The notes: a model not told the origin generated them from the sequence alone. A stretch of 60,323 bases of DNA from Candidatus Saccharimonadales bacterium (GCA_030146045.1 JASLDG010000027.1:1-60323), one strand, 5' to 3'; shown: positions 16,963-26,669, numbered from the stretch's first letter. A program made the numbers and translations.

Positions 16963-17621
16963 TGGCTCGTGTAGGATCATGGCGAAGCGGACAAGTGCAG
17001 CGGGCGAATCGCCGCATGTTTCTATGGGTGGCAGGTGCGTCAGTCGTTGTTGGCGCTTGCTTGGTGGTAAGTCTGGTGATAGGGCAGCGGATTATTTTTA
17101 TGAATAAGGTGATTGCCGCAAAGGTAAAGACCGAGAAAACGCTAAAGGGCAATATCGCTGCTATTCCTCAGTTACGCGATAATATTAGGGTGATGGACAC
17201 GAACGATAATCTCAAGTCGGTTCGAATTAACGATACTGATCGACCAATCCAATCAGTGCTTGATGCTTTACCTGCTGATGCGAACGACACGGCGCTTGGG
17301 TCGTCGCTTGCAACAAAGATTGTTGGTGCAATACCAGGGGTGACGCTTGAGTCGATTACTATTGATCCTGTCGGTGATGAACCGGAAGTTGATGGGGCTG
17401 GCTTGGGCGAAATGAAATTCACCATGGCCGTTTCCGTGGGCGCAAATAATATGGACGCATTTCGCCAGCTGCTTCTTCGTACTGAAAAGTCAATTCGGGT
17501 TTTTGAGTTCACGGGCGTCTCAATTGAAAGTACAGGAACACGACAAGTTATGACGCTAACAGGGAGGGCTTTTTATGCACCACCGCAAACCGTACAGCTT
17601 CAAGATAAGGTGGTGCGCTAA
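16962..17621 (+). CDS. PilO-like pilus assembly protein
   Basis: 219 residues, with one membrane helix near residues 23-46 after a basic N-terminus, then a coiled stretch and a beta-rich external domain. The position directly after pilN and the topology match PilO, which pairs with PilN to form the alignment subcomplex. Sequence similarity to PilO is not obvious by eye, so the name is tentative. Start and stop overlap the neighbouring genes by one base. Confidence 0.65.
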   Translation: MARVGSWRSGQVQRANRRMFLWVAGASVVVGACLVVSLVIGQRIIFMNKVIAAKVKTEKTLKGNIAAIPQLRDNIRVMDTNDNLKSVRINDTDRPIQSVLDALPADANDTALGSSLATKIVGAIPGVTLESITIDPVGDEPEVDGAGLGEMKFTMAVSVGANNMDAFRQLLLRTEKSIRVFEFTGVSIESTGTRQVMTLTGRAFYAPPQTVQLQDKVVR

Positions 17622-17863
17622 TGAAACGGTCAGATATTGCGAGTATTGCTATGATTGCGCTCGTAGGGATGGTTATTGCGTATATTGTCACAATGGCAAT
17701 TGTGGCCCAAGTGGGCGGTAAGCAGTCTACCAAAGTACCTACAGTGCAGCCGATATCCTCAACAGTTGATCAGCCCGATTCTGCAGTGTTTAATCGAGAT
17801 GCGATTAACCCCACAGTTGAAGTGCTTATTGGCGGTCAGGATAAAGAGGGGACGCAAAAATGA
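17621..17863 (+). CDS. Small membrane protein in pilus operon
   Basis: 80 residues with one hydrophobic helix at about 6-31 and a short Ser/Thr/Pro-containing external tail. It lies where pilP would lie in diderm operons, but this product lacks a lipobox and is much shorter. No family recognised. It overlaps its neighbours by one and four bases, so it is probably an integral member of the machine, perhaps helping PilN/PilO. Confidence 0.7.
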   Translation: MKRSDIASIAMIALVGMVIAYIVTMAIVAQVGGKQSTKVPTVQPISSTVDQPDSAVFNRDAINPTVEVLIGGQDKEGTQK

Positions 17864-19623
17864 CGCTACTAACAGATGATATGCAGAATAAATTGATTGC
17901 TCTTTTGACGGAAGAAGGTATCGTAAATCGTAATACGGTAGAGACACTTCGTGCTGAAGCCCAGCGCCTTGGTAAGCCGCTTTTTACTCTTCTGTCAGAA
18001 CGTCGAGTTGTGGATGATGAGATGCTTACGCACGCTATGGCACAGTTATCAGGAGTTCCATATGTTAATTTAACAACAAGTGTAGTGGCACAACCCATAT
18101 TGGAATTATTGCCGGTTGATGTTGCGGAACGATTTATGGCAGTACCCCTTGCTGAGGTACAGGGGCGTCTTGCGGTTGCGATGGTTGATGCAAGTAACGT
18201 ACAAGCAGTCGACTATCTTGCAAATCTTATCGAGCGACCACTTAAAGTGTTTATGGCATCAGAGGCAGGGGTGCGACATATCCTCGACCAGTATAAAACT
18301 GATCTTGGCGCTGTTGATGAGGCGGCTGAAGCATCCGAAAAGGAAGCGCTCCATGAGGAGCATAATCAAGTTAAAACGCTTGTACAGGATTCACCAATTA
18401 GTCGCGCGCTTAGTACGATTTTGGAGTATGCAGTAAAGTCACGCGCAAGCGACGTGCATATCGAACCGCTTGAGGCGGCTGTGAAGATTCGGTGTCGTGT
18501 CGACGGAGTGCTGCGCGAGGTCATGCAACTGCCAAAGTCAATTGAGCCTGCTCTTGTGAGTCGTATAAAAATTTTATCCGACCTTAAGATTGATGAGCAT
18601 CGTATTCCGCAGGATGGCCAGTTTGCCGTAAAAGTAGGCAACAAAGATATCGATTTACGTATCGCAGTAAGTCCCGTTGTATGGGGTGAACAAGTGGTTA
18701 TTCGTTTACTCGATAAGACCGATAACAGTTTTAATCTTGATGAGATGGGATATACCGGTCGGGCACTTCGTATGATTTTACGGAGTATTAAACGTCCAAA
18801 TGGGATGATATTAACGTCGGGACCAACAGGATCTGGCAAGACGACAAGTCTGTATGCACTGATTCGACAGATAAAAGATGACACAATTAATATTGTGACA
18901 CTGGAGGATCCGGTGGAATACAAGATGGAGGGTGTTAATCAAATTCAGGTGAATGGTGAAGTTGGCCTTACATTTGCGAACGGTCTGCGGTCAGTGCTGC
19001 GTCAAGATCCTGATGTTGTGATGGTTGGTGAGGTACGTGACGATGAAACTGCTAGCCTGGCGATCCAGGCGGCGCTTACTGGTCATTTGGTATTTAGTAC
19101 ACTTCATACAAATAGCGCTGCAGGAGTTTTGCCGCGCCTTCTTGATATGAATGCCGAGCCGTTTTTGATTGCGAGTACCGTGAACACTATCATTGGACAG
19201 CGTTTAGTGCGACGAGTGGCGCCTCAGCGTGAAGTATATCAGTCAACACCGATTGAAACGCAGAGTATTTTGCAGACGATTGGGCACTTACTGCCGCAAA
19301 CACCTGCGGATGTAGCGCGTGTGTCGGAAGATCTTGGCTATAAAGACTTGCCACTTGCAGGGCAAAACGCTTATACTTTAGTCAAGGGTAAGGATACCCC
19401 GTCAACGCCGCATGGGTACAGTGGTCGTGCTGGTATTTATGAGGTCATGGAAGTGACCGAAGAAGTGCAGCGACTGATTGTCGCACGTGCGACAACGACA
19501 GAAATTCAACGAAAGGCAGTCGAGCAGGGTATGATTACAATGCGACAAGACGGGTATCTGAAAGCACTCCAGGGTATTACAACGCTGGAAGAAGTTAATC
19601 GTGTCACGGCAGACACAATATAA
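17860..19623 (+). CDS. pilB: Pilus extension ATPase PilB
   Basis: 587 residues, a secretion ATPase that drives pilus assembly. The N-terminal MshEN-like domain (about 10-150) is followed by the N2 domain and the RecA-like core: Walker A GPTGSGKTTS (about 326), Asp box around LEDPVEY, Walker B GEVRDDET and His box GHLVFSTLHTN. The tetracysteine zinc site usual in PilB/GspE after the His box is absent; the corresponding stretch before GYSGRAGIYEV has no Cys. The gene overlaps its upstream neighbour by four bases. Confidence 0.95.
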   Translation: MTLLTDDMQNKLIALLTEEGIVNRNTVETLRAEAQRLGKPLFTLLSERRVVDDEMLTHAMAQLSGVPYVNLTTSVVAQPILELLPVDVAERFMAVPLAEVQGRLAVAMVDASNVQAVDYLANLIERPLKVFMASEAGVRHILDQYKTDLGAVDEAAEASEKEALHEEHNQVKTLVQDSPISRALSTILEYAVKSRASDVHIEPLEAAVKIRCRVDGVLREVMQLPKSIEPALVSRIKILSDLKIDEHRIPQDGQFAVKVGNKDIDLRIAVSPVVWGEQVVIRLLDKTDNSFNLDEMGYTGRALRMILRSIKRPNGMILTSGPTGSGKTTSLYALIRQIKDDTINIVTLEDPVEYKMEGVNQIQVNGEVGLTFANGLRSVLRQDPDVVMVGEVRDDETASLAIQAALTGHLVFSTLHTNSAAGVLPRLLDMNAEPFLIASTVNTIIGQRLVRRVAPQREVYQSTPIETQSILQTIGHLLPQTPADVARVSEDLGYKDLPLAGQNAYTLVKGKDTPSTPHGYSGRAGIYEVMEVTEEVQRLIVARATTTEIQRKAVEQGMITMRQDGYLKALQGITTLEEVNRVTADTI

Positions 19624-19637
19624 AGGGTAAGGGCACT

Positions 19638-20708
19638 ATGACAAACCAAGAACTCAGAATTGAAATACTATTAGAGGAAGTTGTCCGCCGTCGAGCGTCG
19701 GACTTGCATCTCCAGGTCGGTCTACCGCCAATGATTCGTATTGACGGCGCGCTTGAGCCAGTTGCCGGCTTTAATGCGCTTGACGAGCCAGCTGTTGAGT
19801 CTTTGGTATTTGCAATTCTCGATGCGGATCAGCAGCAGGTATTAGAGAAAGACAAAGAGTTTGATTTTAGTTTTGCATTTGGAACATTGGGGCGGTTTCG
19901 TGTTAACGCATTTCATGAGCGAGGTAATTTGGCGGCGGCACTTCGTTTGATCCCGAACGAGATGAAGTCAATTAATGATTTAGGTGTGCCACCAGTCGTT
20001 TCTTCGTTTGCCGACTTTCCGCGTGGTTTGGTTTTAGTAACAGGACCAACGGGGTCAGGCAAGTCGACGACGCTCGCGTCATTGATCGATCGCATTAATG
20101 AAGAAAAATCGAATCATATTATTACTATCGAGGACCCAATTGAGTTTACACATAAGTCGAAGCGCTCGGTTGTTGTGCAGCGTGAAGTGCACTACGATAC
20201 GTTTAGTTTCTCGGCAGCGCTACGCTCAAGCTTGCGTCAGGATCCCGATGTTGTGTTGATTGGTGAGATGCGTGACCTTGAGACGATTTCGGCGGCGATT
20301 ACGATTGCTGAAACCGGACACTTGGTACTGGCATCACTTCACACCAACAGTGCGGCGCAATCAGTTGACCGTATGGTCGATGTATTTCCACCACACCAGC
20401 AGCCGCAAATTCGTGCACAGCTGGCGAATATCTTGATGGCAGTTTGTTCGCAGCGTCTTGTACCAGCGATTGGTGGTGGCCGTGTGGTCGCGGCCGAAGT
20501 GCTGGTTGCTAATCCGGCAGTTCGTAATATTATTCGTGAAGGTAAGACGCATCAGCTTGACGCTGTGATTCAGACTGGTGCCGAAGAGGGTATGCAGACG
20601 ATGGATCGTACATTAGTAGGCTTGGTGCAAGATGGTACGATTACGTACGATGACGCTCGTAGTTTTGCGGTTGATTTATCTGAGTTTGAACGTTTGATGC
20701 GCGGTTAG
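19638..20708 (+). CDS. pilT: Pilus retraction ATPase PilT
   Basis: 356 residues, the usual PilT length. It has the N-terminal PAS-like domain (VVRRRASDLHLQVGLPP), Walker A GPTGSGKSTT near residue 136, Walker B GEMRDLET, and the retraction-specific AIRNLIRE-like motif near the C-terminus, here AVRNIIRE. PilT depolymerises the pilus and powers twitching and DNA uptake. Its presence next to pilB and pilC indicates a retractable pilus. GGGTAAGGG precedes the ATG. Confidence 0.95.
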   Translation: MTNQELRIEILLEEVVRRRASDLHLQVGLPPMIRIDGALEPVAGFNALDEPAVESLVFAILDADQQQVLEKDKEFDFSFAFGTLGRFRVNAFHERGNLAAALRLIPNEMKSINDLGVPPVVSSFADFPRGLVLVTGPTGSGKSTTLASLIDRINEEKSNHIITIEDPIEFTHKSKRSVVVQREVHYDTFSFSAALRSSLRQDPDVVLIGEMRDLETISAAITIAETGHLVLASLHTNSAAQSVDRMVDVFPPHQQPQIRAQLANILMAVCSQRLVPAIGGGRVVAAEVLVANPAVRNIIREGKTHQLDAVIQTGAEEGMQTMDRTLVGLVQDGTITYDDARSFAVDLSEFERLMRG

Positions 20709-20721
20709 GAAACCTTTTAGG

Positions 20722-21930
20722 GTGAAGCGATTCAGCTATCAAGCAAAACAGTCGGCTACTGGTGAGGTGGTAAAAGCCATTGTTTCAGCTGAGTCGGAAA
20801 AAGCTGCTGCAAAGGTGCTACTCGCACAAGGGTTACGACCTATTAGGATTGAAGAGCAGGAGCGTAGTGTGTTTACCGCGCGACTTTTTAATCGAATCAG
20901 TATGAAGGATAGGGCAATCTTTGCTCGCCAGCTTGCAACTTTGATCGAGGCGAGTATCCCGATTGCCGAAGCGCTTCGAACTGTTGCCGAGCAAACACAG
21001 AATAAACGACTGCGCGAGATAGGGTACGATGTTGTAGAGTCGGTTGAGGGTGGTAAGAATTTGCATGATTCGTTTGCAAAGCATCGTTCTGTATTTAGTC
21101 CACTCTTCTTGGCACTGGTTGCGGCCGGTGAAGCATCGGGTTCACTTGATCAAGCTTTGCTGAGGGTTGCCGACCAACAGGAGAAGGACGGTGAGACGAT
21201 TGGCCGTATTCGCAGTGCTTTGACATATCCTGCGATTGTTTTTGCGGTCATTATCATCGTGATGCTTTTTATGTTAGCAATAGTCGTGCCGCAAGTTGAA
21301 AAAATCTATCAGGATCTTCATAAACCTCTTCCTCTAATGACTCAAGTTATGGTCGCTGGGTCGCAAGTGGTAGTGCAGTTTTGGTGGGTAGGGCTGCTTA
21401 TGTGCGGCGTACTTGGGTATGGACTCTATAAATATACCCATACTCCTCGTGGTCGGTTGGTAATTGACCGGCTTAAATTACATGCACCCATTTTTGGAAG
21501 CATGTTCCAGCGTCTCTATGTGGCGCGCTTTACGCGAACAGGACAGACCTTGTTGTCGGCGGATGTTGCGATGCTCGACATGCTGGCAATTGCGAGCCAA
21601 TCGATTGACAACAAAATTGTCGAGCACACGATAGAGCACACGATAGAGCAGGTTCAATCTGGCAAGGCGCTTTCTACCGCCCTACGCGGACAAGAGGGTA
21701 TCCCTGATCTGCTTCCTCAAATGATTAGCGTTGGCGAGAAATCGGGTCATATTGATATGATGCTTGGCAAGTCTGCCAAACTCTACGAGGATGAACTCAG
21801 TGATACGATTCGAACACTTTCAACGGCAATCGAACCAGTACTTATGGTGATACTCGCTCTTTTTGCCGGTGCAATGATCGCGGCGGTGCTGCTTCCTATC
21901 TACAGCTTGGCAGGGAATATTCAGGTATAG
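20722..21930 (+). CDS. pilC: Pilus platform protein PilC
   Basis: 402 residues of the PilC/GspF family. Two homologous cytoplasmic helical domains (about 55-175 and 260-380) alternate with three membrane helices (about 170-195, 215-240, 370-400). PilC is the rotor-like platform on which PilB and PilT act. The start is the GTG at 20722. A direct duplication is visible: EHTIEHTIE arises from a 12-base tandem repeat at about 21622-21645, a local expansion inside the second domain. Confidence 0.94.
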   Translation: MKRFSYQAKQSATGEVVKAIVSAESEKAAAKVLLAQGLRPIRIEEQERSVFTARLFNRISMKDRAIFARQLATLIEASIPIAEALRTVAEQTQNKRLREIGYDVVESVEGGKNLHDSFAKHRSVFSPLFLALVAAGEASGSLDQALLRVADQQEKDGETIGRIRSALTYPAIVFAVIIIVMLFMLAIVVPQVEKIYQDLHKPLPLMTQVMVAGSQVVVQFWWVGLLMCGVLGYGLYKYTHTPRGRLVIDRLKLHAPIFGSMFQRLYVARFTRTGQTLLSADVAMLDMLAIASQSIDNKIVEHTIEHTIEQVQSGKALSTALRGQEGIPDLLPQMISVGEKSGHIDMMLGKSAKLYEDELSDTIRTLSTAIEPVLMVILALFAGAMIAAVLLPIYSLAGNIQV

Positions 21931-21934
21931 TGCC

Positions 21935-21964
21935 TGGACATACTGTTTATGGTTAGGCTATGAT
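21935..21964 (+). promoter_or_regulatory. Internal promoter before prepilin gene
   Basis: TGGACA (21935-21940), 18 bases, TATGAT (21959-21964); the ATG at 21971 is six bases downstream, so a leaderless mRNA is expected. Confidence 0.55.
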
Positions 21965-21970
21965 AGGATT

Positions 21971-22465
21971 ATGATGCCGCAAACAAACATAAAGAATAAT
22001 CGTAGTATTCGGGGGTTCACGATTGTTGAGGTCGTTCTTGTGCTGGCGGTTGCTGCACTTATTTTTTTGATGGTATTTAATGCATTTTCGATGTTGCAGC
22101 GGGGCGAGCATGATTCGCGCCGAACAAAGGATATGCGTCAGATTACACTTCAGATTGGTAACTATAGCTCATCGAATCGTAACTCAATTCCATCTATGAA
22201 TAAAATCAATACTTTTGTTGAGAAGTATTTACGCGGTACCGGCAACGTTGCGGGAGGTGACTATACTGACCCGTCGACAGGAGAAGGCTATACCTTTATT
22301 GCAACGACGAGTGACCCAACTGAACTTGGTGAAGTTAACTACCAGACTGGTGTGGTATGTACCGATGATGGAAATGTAACGAAAACAGGCGCTAGCCGTC
22401 GTAACTATGCATTACGCACCAAACTCGAGAATCAAGCTAATCTTTTGTGCGTCGATAATAAATAA
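21971..22465 (+). CDS. Type IV prepilin (probable major pilin)
   Basis: 164 residues with a class III signal: a short basic leader, then G|FTIVEVVLV with Glu5 of the mature protein, followed by a hydrophobic helix. Cleavage is expected between Gly15 and Phe16 by the PilD encoded next. The C-terminal domain carries two Cys near the end (C-x-20ish-C), which could form the D-loop disulfide common in pilins. It has its own promoter, unlike most of the operon, consistent with high expression of a major subunit. Confidence 0.88.
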   Translation: MMPQTNIKNNRSIRGFTIVEVVLVLAVAALIFLMVFNAFSMLQRGEHDSRRTKDMRQITLQIGNYSSSNRNSIPSMNKINTFVEKYLRGTGNVAGGDYTDPSTGEGYTFIATTSDPTELGEVNYQTGVVCTDDGNVTKTGASRRNYALRTKLENQANLLCVDNK

Positions 22466-22483
22466 AAAGCATGAGTAGTATGG

Positions 22484-22489
22484 TATGAT
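22484..22489 (+). promoter_or_regulatory. Extended -10 promoter of pilD
   Basis: TGG-TATGAT; six bases separate it from the ATG at 22496. No -35 box seen. Confidence 0.5.
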
Positions 22490-22495
22490 GTACCT

Positions 22496-23371
22496 ATGGA
22501 ACATATTGTAGGGTACATAGGGCTCGGTCTTTTAGGGCTTGTAGCGGGGAGTTTTGCGGGGGCGCAGGTATGGCGACTTCGTGCTAAGCAGCTTGTTGAA
22601 GATAAGGCAGCTGGCGAAAAGGTGGACGTAGCGGAACTAAAAAGACTGGAAGGTCTGGCGTCACGATCAGTACGTACCGATCGTTCGCTGTGTCTAATGT
22701 GCCATCATAAGCTTGCCTGGTACGATCTTATTCCAGTTGTAAGTTGGGTGTTTTTGGCTGGCAAGTGTCGTTATTGTAAAAAACCAATTGGCTGGCTTGA
22801 ACCTTTACTCGAGATAGGCATGGCAACATTTTTTGTCATCTCGTACTTTGTATGGCTTCCGCAATTGACAACCATTGCTTCTGGCATCGCGTTTATTTGT
22901 TGGCTTATTGTCGGGGTGGGGCTTGCAATCCTTGCAGTCTACGATAGTAAGTGGTTTCTATTACCAAATAAGGTCGTGTTTCCGCTCATCGGCGTCGCCT
23001 TGGTGGGTGCAATCGCTCAGCTTGCAGTTGCACCATCAATTATTCCAGCTGCCACCTCTCTCTTGGGCGCTTGTATTATTTTAAGTGGTATTTATGCAGC
23101 TCTTTATGTAATTTCCAAAGGCCGCTGGATTGGTTTTGGTGATGTTAAGCTTGGTCTTATTTTGGCGCTCTCGCTTGGTACATGGCAACGCGCGTTTGTT
23201 GCGTTATTCCTCGCAAATATTATTGGGTGTGCGGTGCTGGTGCCATATATGATGCGCGGCAAGGTATCCCGTAAGACACAGATTCCATTTGGCCCCTTCT
23301 TGATTGCTGGTTGGTTGGTAACAGGGCTGATTGGCTCGGTCATTATTGGTTGGTATTTTTATCCGCTCTAG
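22496..23371 (+). CDS. pilD: Prepilin peptidase PilD
   Basis: 291 residues, an integral membrane aspartic protease with 7-8 hydrophobic segments that cleaves and N-methylates prepilins. The N-terminal methylase region has the two CxxC pairs (CLMCHHK and CRYCKKP). Catalytic aspartates are in VYDSKW (near residue 149) and FGDVKLG (near residue 213). A hydrophilic stretch between the first helix and the CxxC region (about 30-62) is longer than usual. The substrates are probably the five pilin-like proteins around it. Confidence 0.94.
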   Translation: MEHIVGYIGLGLLGLVAGSFAGAQVWRLRAKQLVEDKAAGEKVDVAELKRLEGLASRSVRTDRSLCLMCHHKLAWYDLIPVVSWVFLAGKCRYCKKPIGWLEPLLEIGMATFFVISYFVWLPQLTTIASGIAFICWLIVGVGLAILAVYDSKWFLLPNKVVFPLIGVALVGAIAQLAVAPSIIPAATSLLGACIILSGIYAALYVISKGRWIGFGDVKLGLILALSLGTWQRAFVALFLANIIGCAVLVPYMMRGKVSRKTQIPFGPFLIAGWLVTGLIGSVIIGWYFYPL

Positions 23372-23405
23372 GCTCTCCTAGGCTGCTATCACATAGCGGT
23401 TATGC

Positions 23406-23411
23406 TATAAT
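23406..23411 (+). promoter_or_regulatory. Extended -10 promoter of second prepilin gene
   Basis: TGC-TATAAT, nine bases before the ATG at 23421; predicted leader of about three bases. Confidence 0.5.
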
Positions 23412-23420
23412 AATGCCTAA

Positions 23421-24188
23421 ATGGGTAGGCGGAAACAGGCTGGATTTACAATTATTGAAACAGTACTTTTCCTGGCTGTAAGTGTCGGTTTGTTTGCGGT
23501 GCTTATAGCAGGAATTGCCAGTGGTGTTATCCATGAGCGCTACAAAGACAGTATCCAGTCTTTTATGGGTATAGTGCGACAACAGTATGCGCTGACTTCA
23601 ACGGTTAAGAATGATCGCTCAGAGGACTGGGTATGCGGTCAATCACTGAAGAGTACAACATCGGTTGGCACATTACCAGGTACTTCTGATTGCGTGATTC
23701 TTGGTCGCTTTATACAGCTCCGGGATGGGGCGCATGTTACGGCTGGCAATCTTATTGGCTATAATATTGATGAGCAGCGTCTTGCGCAGGCAAAGAGTGA
23801 TATTGAGGCACTCACGCAGACTATGAGTCTTACGACAATTGAGGAGGTGAGTGGGTCGGAACATAACGAGGATGTATCTGTCGATATTGATTGGGGATCA
23901 GTGGCACGAATTGTTGATGCTCGGGGTGACAACATAGGCGATGGTGCACGGTTTACGATGGCAATTATTCGTGCGCCGTTGTCAGGTGAAATGATGACAT
24001 TTATAGTGGGTGATGTTACAAATGATTGGAAGAATAAAGTGATATCTAGTGAGGCATACCACCAGCGTCTTACGGCATGTATATTGCCGAGTATGCCAGT
24101 TATGGTGCCACACACAGCAGTGATTATACCGGGCGGCGCCGTAGGTGCTCAAGGCATTCGTCAATCAACTGAGGTGCCGAGATGCTAA
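23421..24188 (+). CDS. Pilin-like protein (minor pilin)
   Basis: 255 residues with a type IV signal: MGRRKQAG|FTIIETVLFL, cleavage after Gly8 and Glu at mature position 5. The single N-terminal helix is followed by a long external domain with several Cys. In gene order and size it resembles minor pilins that prime pilus assembly (GspH/FimT or GspI-like), but a specific orthologue cannot be named. It overlaps the next pilin gene by seven bases. Confidence 0.82.
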   Translation: MGRRKQAGFTIIETVLFLAVSVGLFAVLIAGIASGVIHERYKDSIQSFMGIVRQQYALTSTVKNDRSEDWVCGQSLKSTTSVGTLPGTSDCVILGRFIQLRDGAHVTAGNLIGYNIDEQRLAQAKSDIEALTQTMSLTTIEEVSGSEHNEDVSVDIDWGSVARIVDARGDNIGDGARFTMAIIRAPLSGEMMTFIVGDVTNDWKNKVISSEAYHQRLTACILPSMPVMVPHTAVIIPGGAVGAQGIRQSTEVPRC

Positions 24189-24787
24189 GTGTACGTTCTC
24201 AGGCGGGCGATACGATTGTTGAGGTGTTATTTGCGTCGGCTCTTTTTAGTATGGTTGCGGTCACGAGCCTTGGTCTGATGGGCCAGGGGATAGCAACGGC
24301 AGCGCGATCACTGGAGCTAACGCAAGTACGTGCTCAAATGGATACGCAGGCACGTGCACTGCGGTTTTTGGCAGATGCATACGTAAGCGACTATGGTAAA
24401 AATGGTCGTGCAACTTCTTTATGGCATCAGATTATTGAGCCAAACGCTATTGCTGCTGGGCAAGCTCAGCAATTCTCAGATGTGGTTTCGAACAATGAAT
24501 GTGTTCTACCGGTGAGTAAAGCATTTACACTTGATACCGCTCAACTTAATAAGGGCGACAGGGCTTTGCTACAGCCTCACGCAACACCTTTAACATATGC
24601 TCGTATTCGATACGACGAAGCTAAACCAAAGGCGGAGGGAATATGGATCCAGGCTATTCGGTCAGCGGAAACTGAAGACCAGACAGGCTACTACGATTTC
24701 CATATTATCGCATGCTGGGAAAGTCCTGGACAGCAACGGCCTGTTTCACTAGGGACGATTGTGAGGGTATATGAGCCACGTGGTTAG
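24182..24787 (+). CDS. Pilin-like protein (minor pilin)
   Basis: 201 residues. The signal is unusual: the cleavage context reads QAG|DTIVEVLFAS, with Asp at mature position 1 instead of Phe, but Glu5 is kept. The hydrophobic helix is shorter and more polar at its start. It overlaps the genes on both sides, so it is translated with the other minor pilins. GspI/PilV-like by position. Confidence 0.78.
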   Translation: MLSVRSQAGDTIVEVLFASALFSMVAVTSLGLMGQGIATAARSLELTQVRAQMDTQARALRFLADAYVSDYGKNGRATSLWHQIIEPNAIAAGQAQQFSDVVSNNECVLPVSKAFTLDTAQLNKGDRALLQPHATPLTYARIRYDEAKPKAEGIWIQAIRSAETEDQTGYYDFHIIACWESPGQQRPVSLGTIVRVYEPRG

Positions 24788-25487
24788 GCAGCAAGGTTTT
24801 ACGCTTGTGGAATTGACGCTTGCGATGGCATTTATTGGACTATTACTTTTAGCCATTACTGTCATGATTATGCAGATTGGTGCTTTTTATAACAAGGGCA
24901 CAGTTATAACGCAGGTCAATCAGGCGGGTTCATATATTTCTCGGGATATACAGACGGCTATCGCACGATCGCCACTCCTTGCAACTGGAGATAAGGGTGA
25001 AGTAGCCGTTCTGCCCCAGCGAGATAACGACAATGTCATCATCGGTGGACGTTTTTGTCTCGGAACTGTTAGCTATATATGGAATCTTGGTGGACGTTTA
25101 ACTGCACCTGCTAATCGTATTGCAGGTAGCGATATGCCACTCCACTTAGTCAAGGTACTTGATCGTTCAAAGAAGTATTGTAGCGAGGTGCAAAAAGAGG
25201 TAGAGCAAGATGACATGACAGACCTTCTTCCGGAGGGCGAAACAGTTCTTGTGCTCCATGATGTAGCTATTCATCGTGTGGCGTATGACGCTGTTCGTCA
25301 AGCTGCTCTTTATGCAATCACACTTACAATTGGTACAAATGACGATGAATCACTAGTATCTGCGGAGAGGGGCGGGTCGGTTAGTTGTCGAGCGGCCACC
25401 GCGAGTCGCACACAACAGGAGGCTTGTGAAGTGGTGCAGTTTGAATTCACGGCACAATCAGGTGGCCGTACAGAGGGTGGTCGATGA
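24771..25487 (+). CDS. Pilin-like protein (GspJ/PilW-like)
   Basis: 238 residues with the class III signal QQG|FTLVELTLAMAF near residue 9, a typical N-terminal helix and a large external domain containing several Cys. Size and position after the previous minor pilin suit GspJ/PilW. It overlaps both neighbours (17 and 4 bases). Confidence 0.8.
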   Translation: MSHVVRQQGFTLVELTLAMAFIGLLLLAITVMIMQIGAFYNKGTVITQVNQAGSYISRDIQTAIARSPLLATGDKGEVAVLPQRDNDNVIIGGRFCLGTVSYIWNLGGRLTAPANRIAGSDMPLHLVKVLDRSKKYCSEVQKEVEQDDMTDLLPEGETVLVLHDVAIHRVAYDAVRQAALYAITLTIGTNDDESLVSAERGGSVSCRAATASRTQQEACEVVQFEFTAQSGGRTEGGR

Positions 25488-26668
25488 GTGGTATGCGAGG
25501 GGCTGAGCGAGGAATGGTATCGCTCTTTGTTGTACTGTTTACGGCACTTCTTACAGTTGTAGTGACGATTGGATTTATACGTAATATGATACAGTCACAG
25601 CAGCAAGTTAGTGCCTCTGACATATCAGCGAGTGCATATGATGCTGCTCAGGCGGGTGTCGAAGATGCGAAACGGGCACTTGTCCGTTACCATCAGGTAT
25701 GTCAGGTGAAAGGATCACCGGAATGCGACCGCCAGACTGCAGTAATACATAGAAACGAGTGTACAACATTACAACAACTTGGTGTTGCTACGGGAGGGCG
25801 CGAGGTTGAGGTGAAGCAACAGAATGACGATGTAGCGTTTCAACAGGCGTATACATGCGTCAAAATGAAAGTGGATAGTCAAGACTATCAAGGCATGCTT
25901 GATCCAGCAACTGCCCGTCTTGTCCCTCTTAAGGGTCAGTCGGAGTTTGATCGTATTTTGATTGAATGGTTTAGTGCGGCAGATATGCAGCAGGGCAGCA
26001 CAGGCGAAATTGACCTTGAGACTGCTGCGCAGCTTCCTAAAAAAGATACATGGCCGAAGAACAGGCCGGCGCTTCTTAGGGTGCAATTAGCACAATTTGG
26101 TGATACCTTCAGACTCAGTGATTTTGATAATCGTAGTGATGATGGCAAGATGAATACCGGAACTTTATTTTTGTATCCTGCACTGGTCGGTCGAATAGAT
26201 CCAATTATATTGGCAGCTGAAGATATGCGACATAAGCAACCAAATGGAGTTATGCAGCAGGTTGCCTGTCAACCAGATGTCAGCGATCATTTGTATGCCT
26301 GTCGAACGGTAATTGTATTGCCTCAGGCTATTGGAGGGACTGATGGTGCGTCGCTTCATCGCTACCTACGAATCGATGGTCTTTATAGCCAGGCGAACAG
26401 TTTTCGTGTCCAGCTTTTTAAAGACTCAACTCCTGTGCGCTTTTCGGGTGTGCAAGCAACTGTTGATGTAACAGGGCGAGCGAGCGATCAATTTCGACGA
26501 ATTGAAAGCCGTGTTGAGATTGCAACGAATACATTTCCGTATCCGCAAGCAGCAGTGGATATCACCGGAAATGTATGTAAGACTATGATGGTCACCGATA
26601 CTGCAAATGAATATGATGGCGGGATGCAGGAATGTGACCCCAGTACGTATCAAAAAACGAACAAATAA
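25484..26668 (+). CDS. PilX-like minor pilus component
   Basis: 394 residues. The N-terminus reads GAERGMVSLFVVLFTALL, resembling the G-x-x-SL/AL hydrophobic start of PilX/GspK proteins, which lack the usual Glu5. A hydrophobic helix (about 12-35) is followed by a large external domain, rich in Asp and Gln, with several Cys. It is the last gene of the pilus operon and ends two bases before the convergent recombinase. Minor pilins of this type cap or prime the fibre. Confidence 0.72.
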   Translation: MSGMRGAERGMVSLFVVLFTALLTVVVTIGFIRNMIQSQQQVSASDISASAYDAAQAGVEDAKRALVRYHQVCQVKGSPECDRQTAVIHRNECTTLQQLGVATGGREVEVKQQNDDVAFQQAYTCVKMKVDSQDYQGMLDPATARLVPLKGQSEFDRILIEWFSAADMQQGSTGEIDLETAAQLPKKDTWPKNRPALLRVQLAQFGDTFRLSDFDNRSDDGKMNTGTLFLYPALVGRIDPIILAAEDMRHKQPNGVMQQVACQPDVSDHLYACRTVIVLPQAIGGTDGASLHRYLRIDGLYSQANSFRVQLFKDSTPVRFSGVQATVDVTGRASDQFRRIESRVEIATNTFPYPQAAVDITGNVCKTMMVTDTANEYDGGMQECDPSTYQKTNK

Positions 26669-26669
26669 A

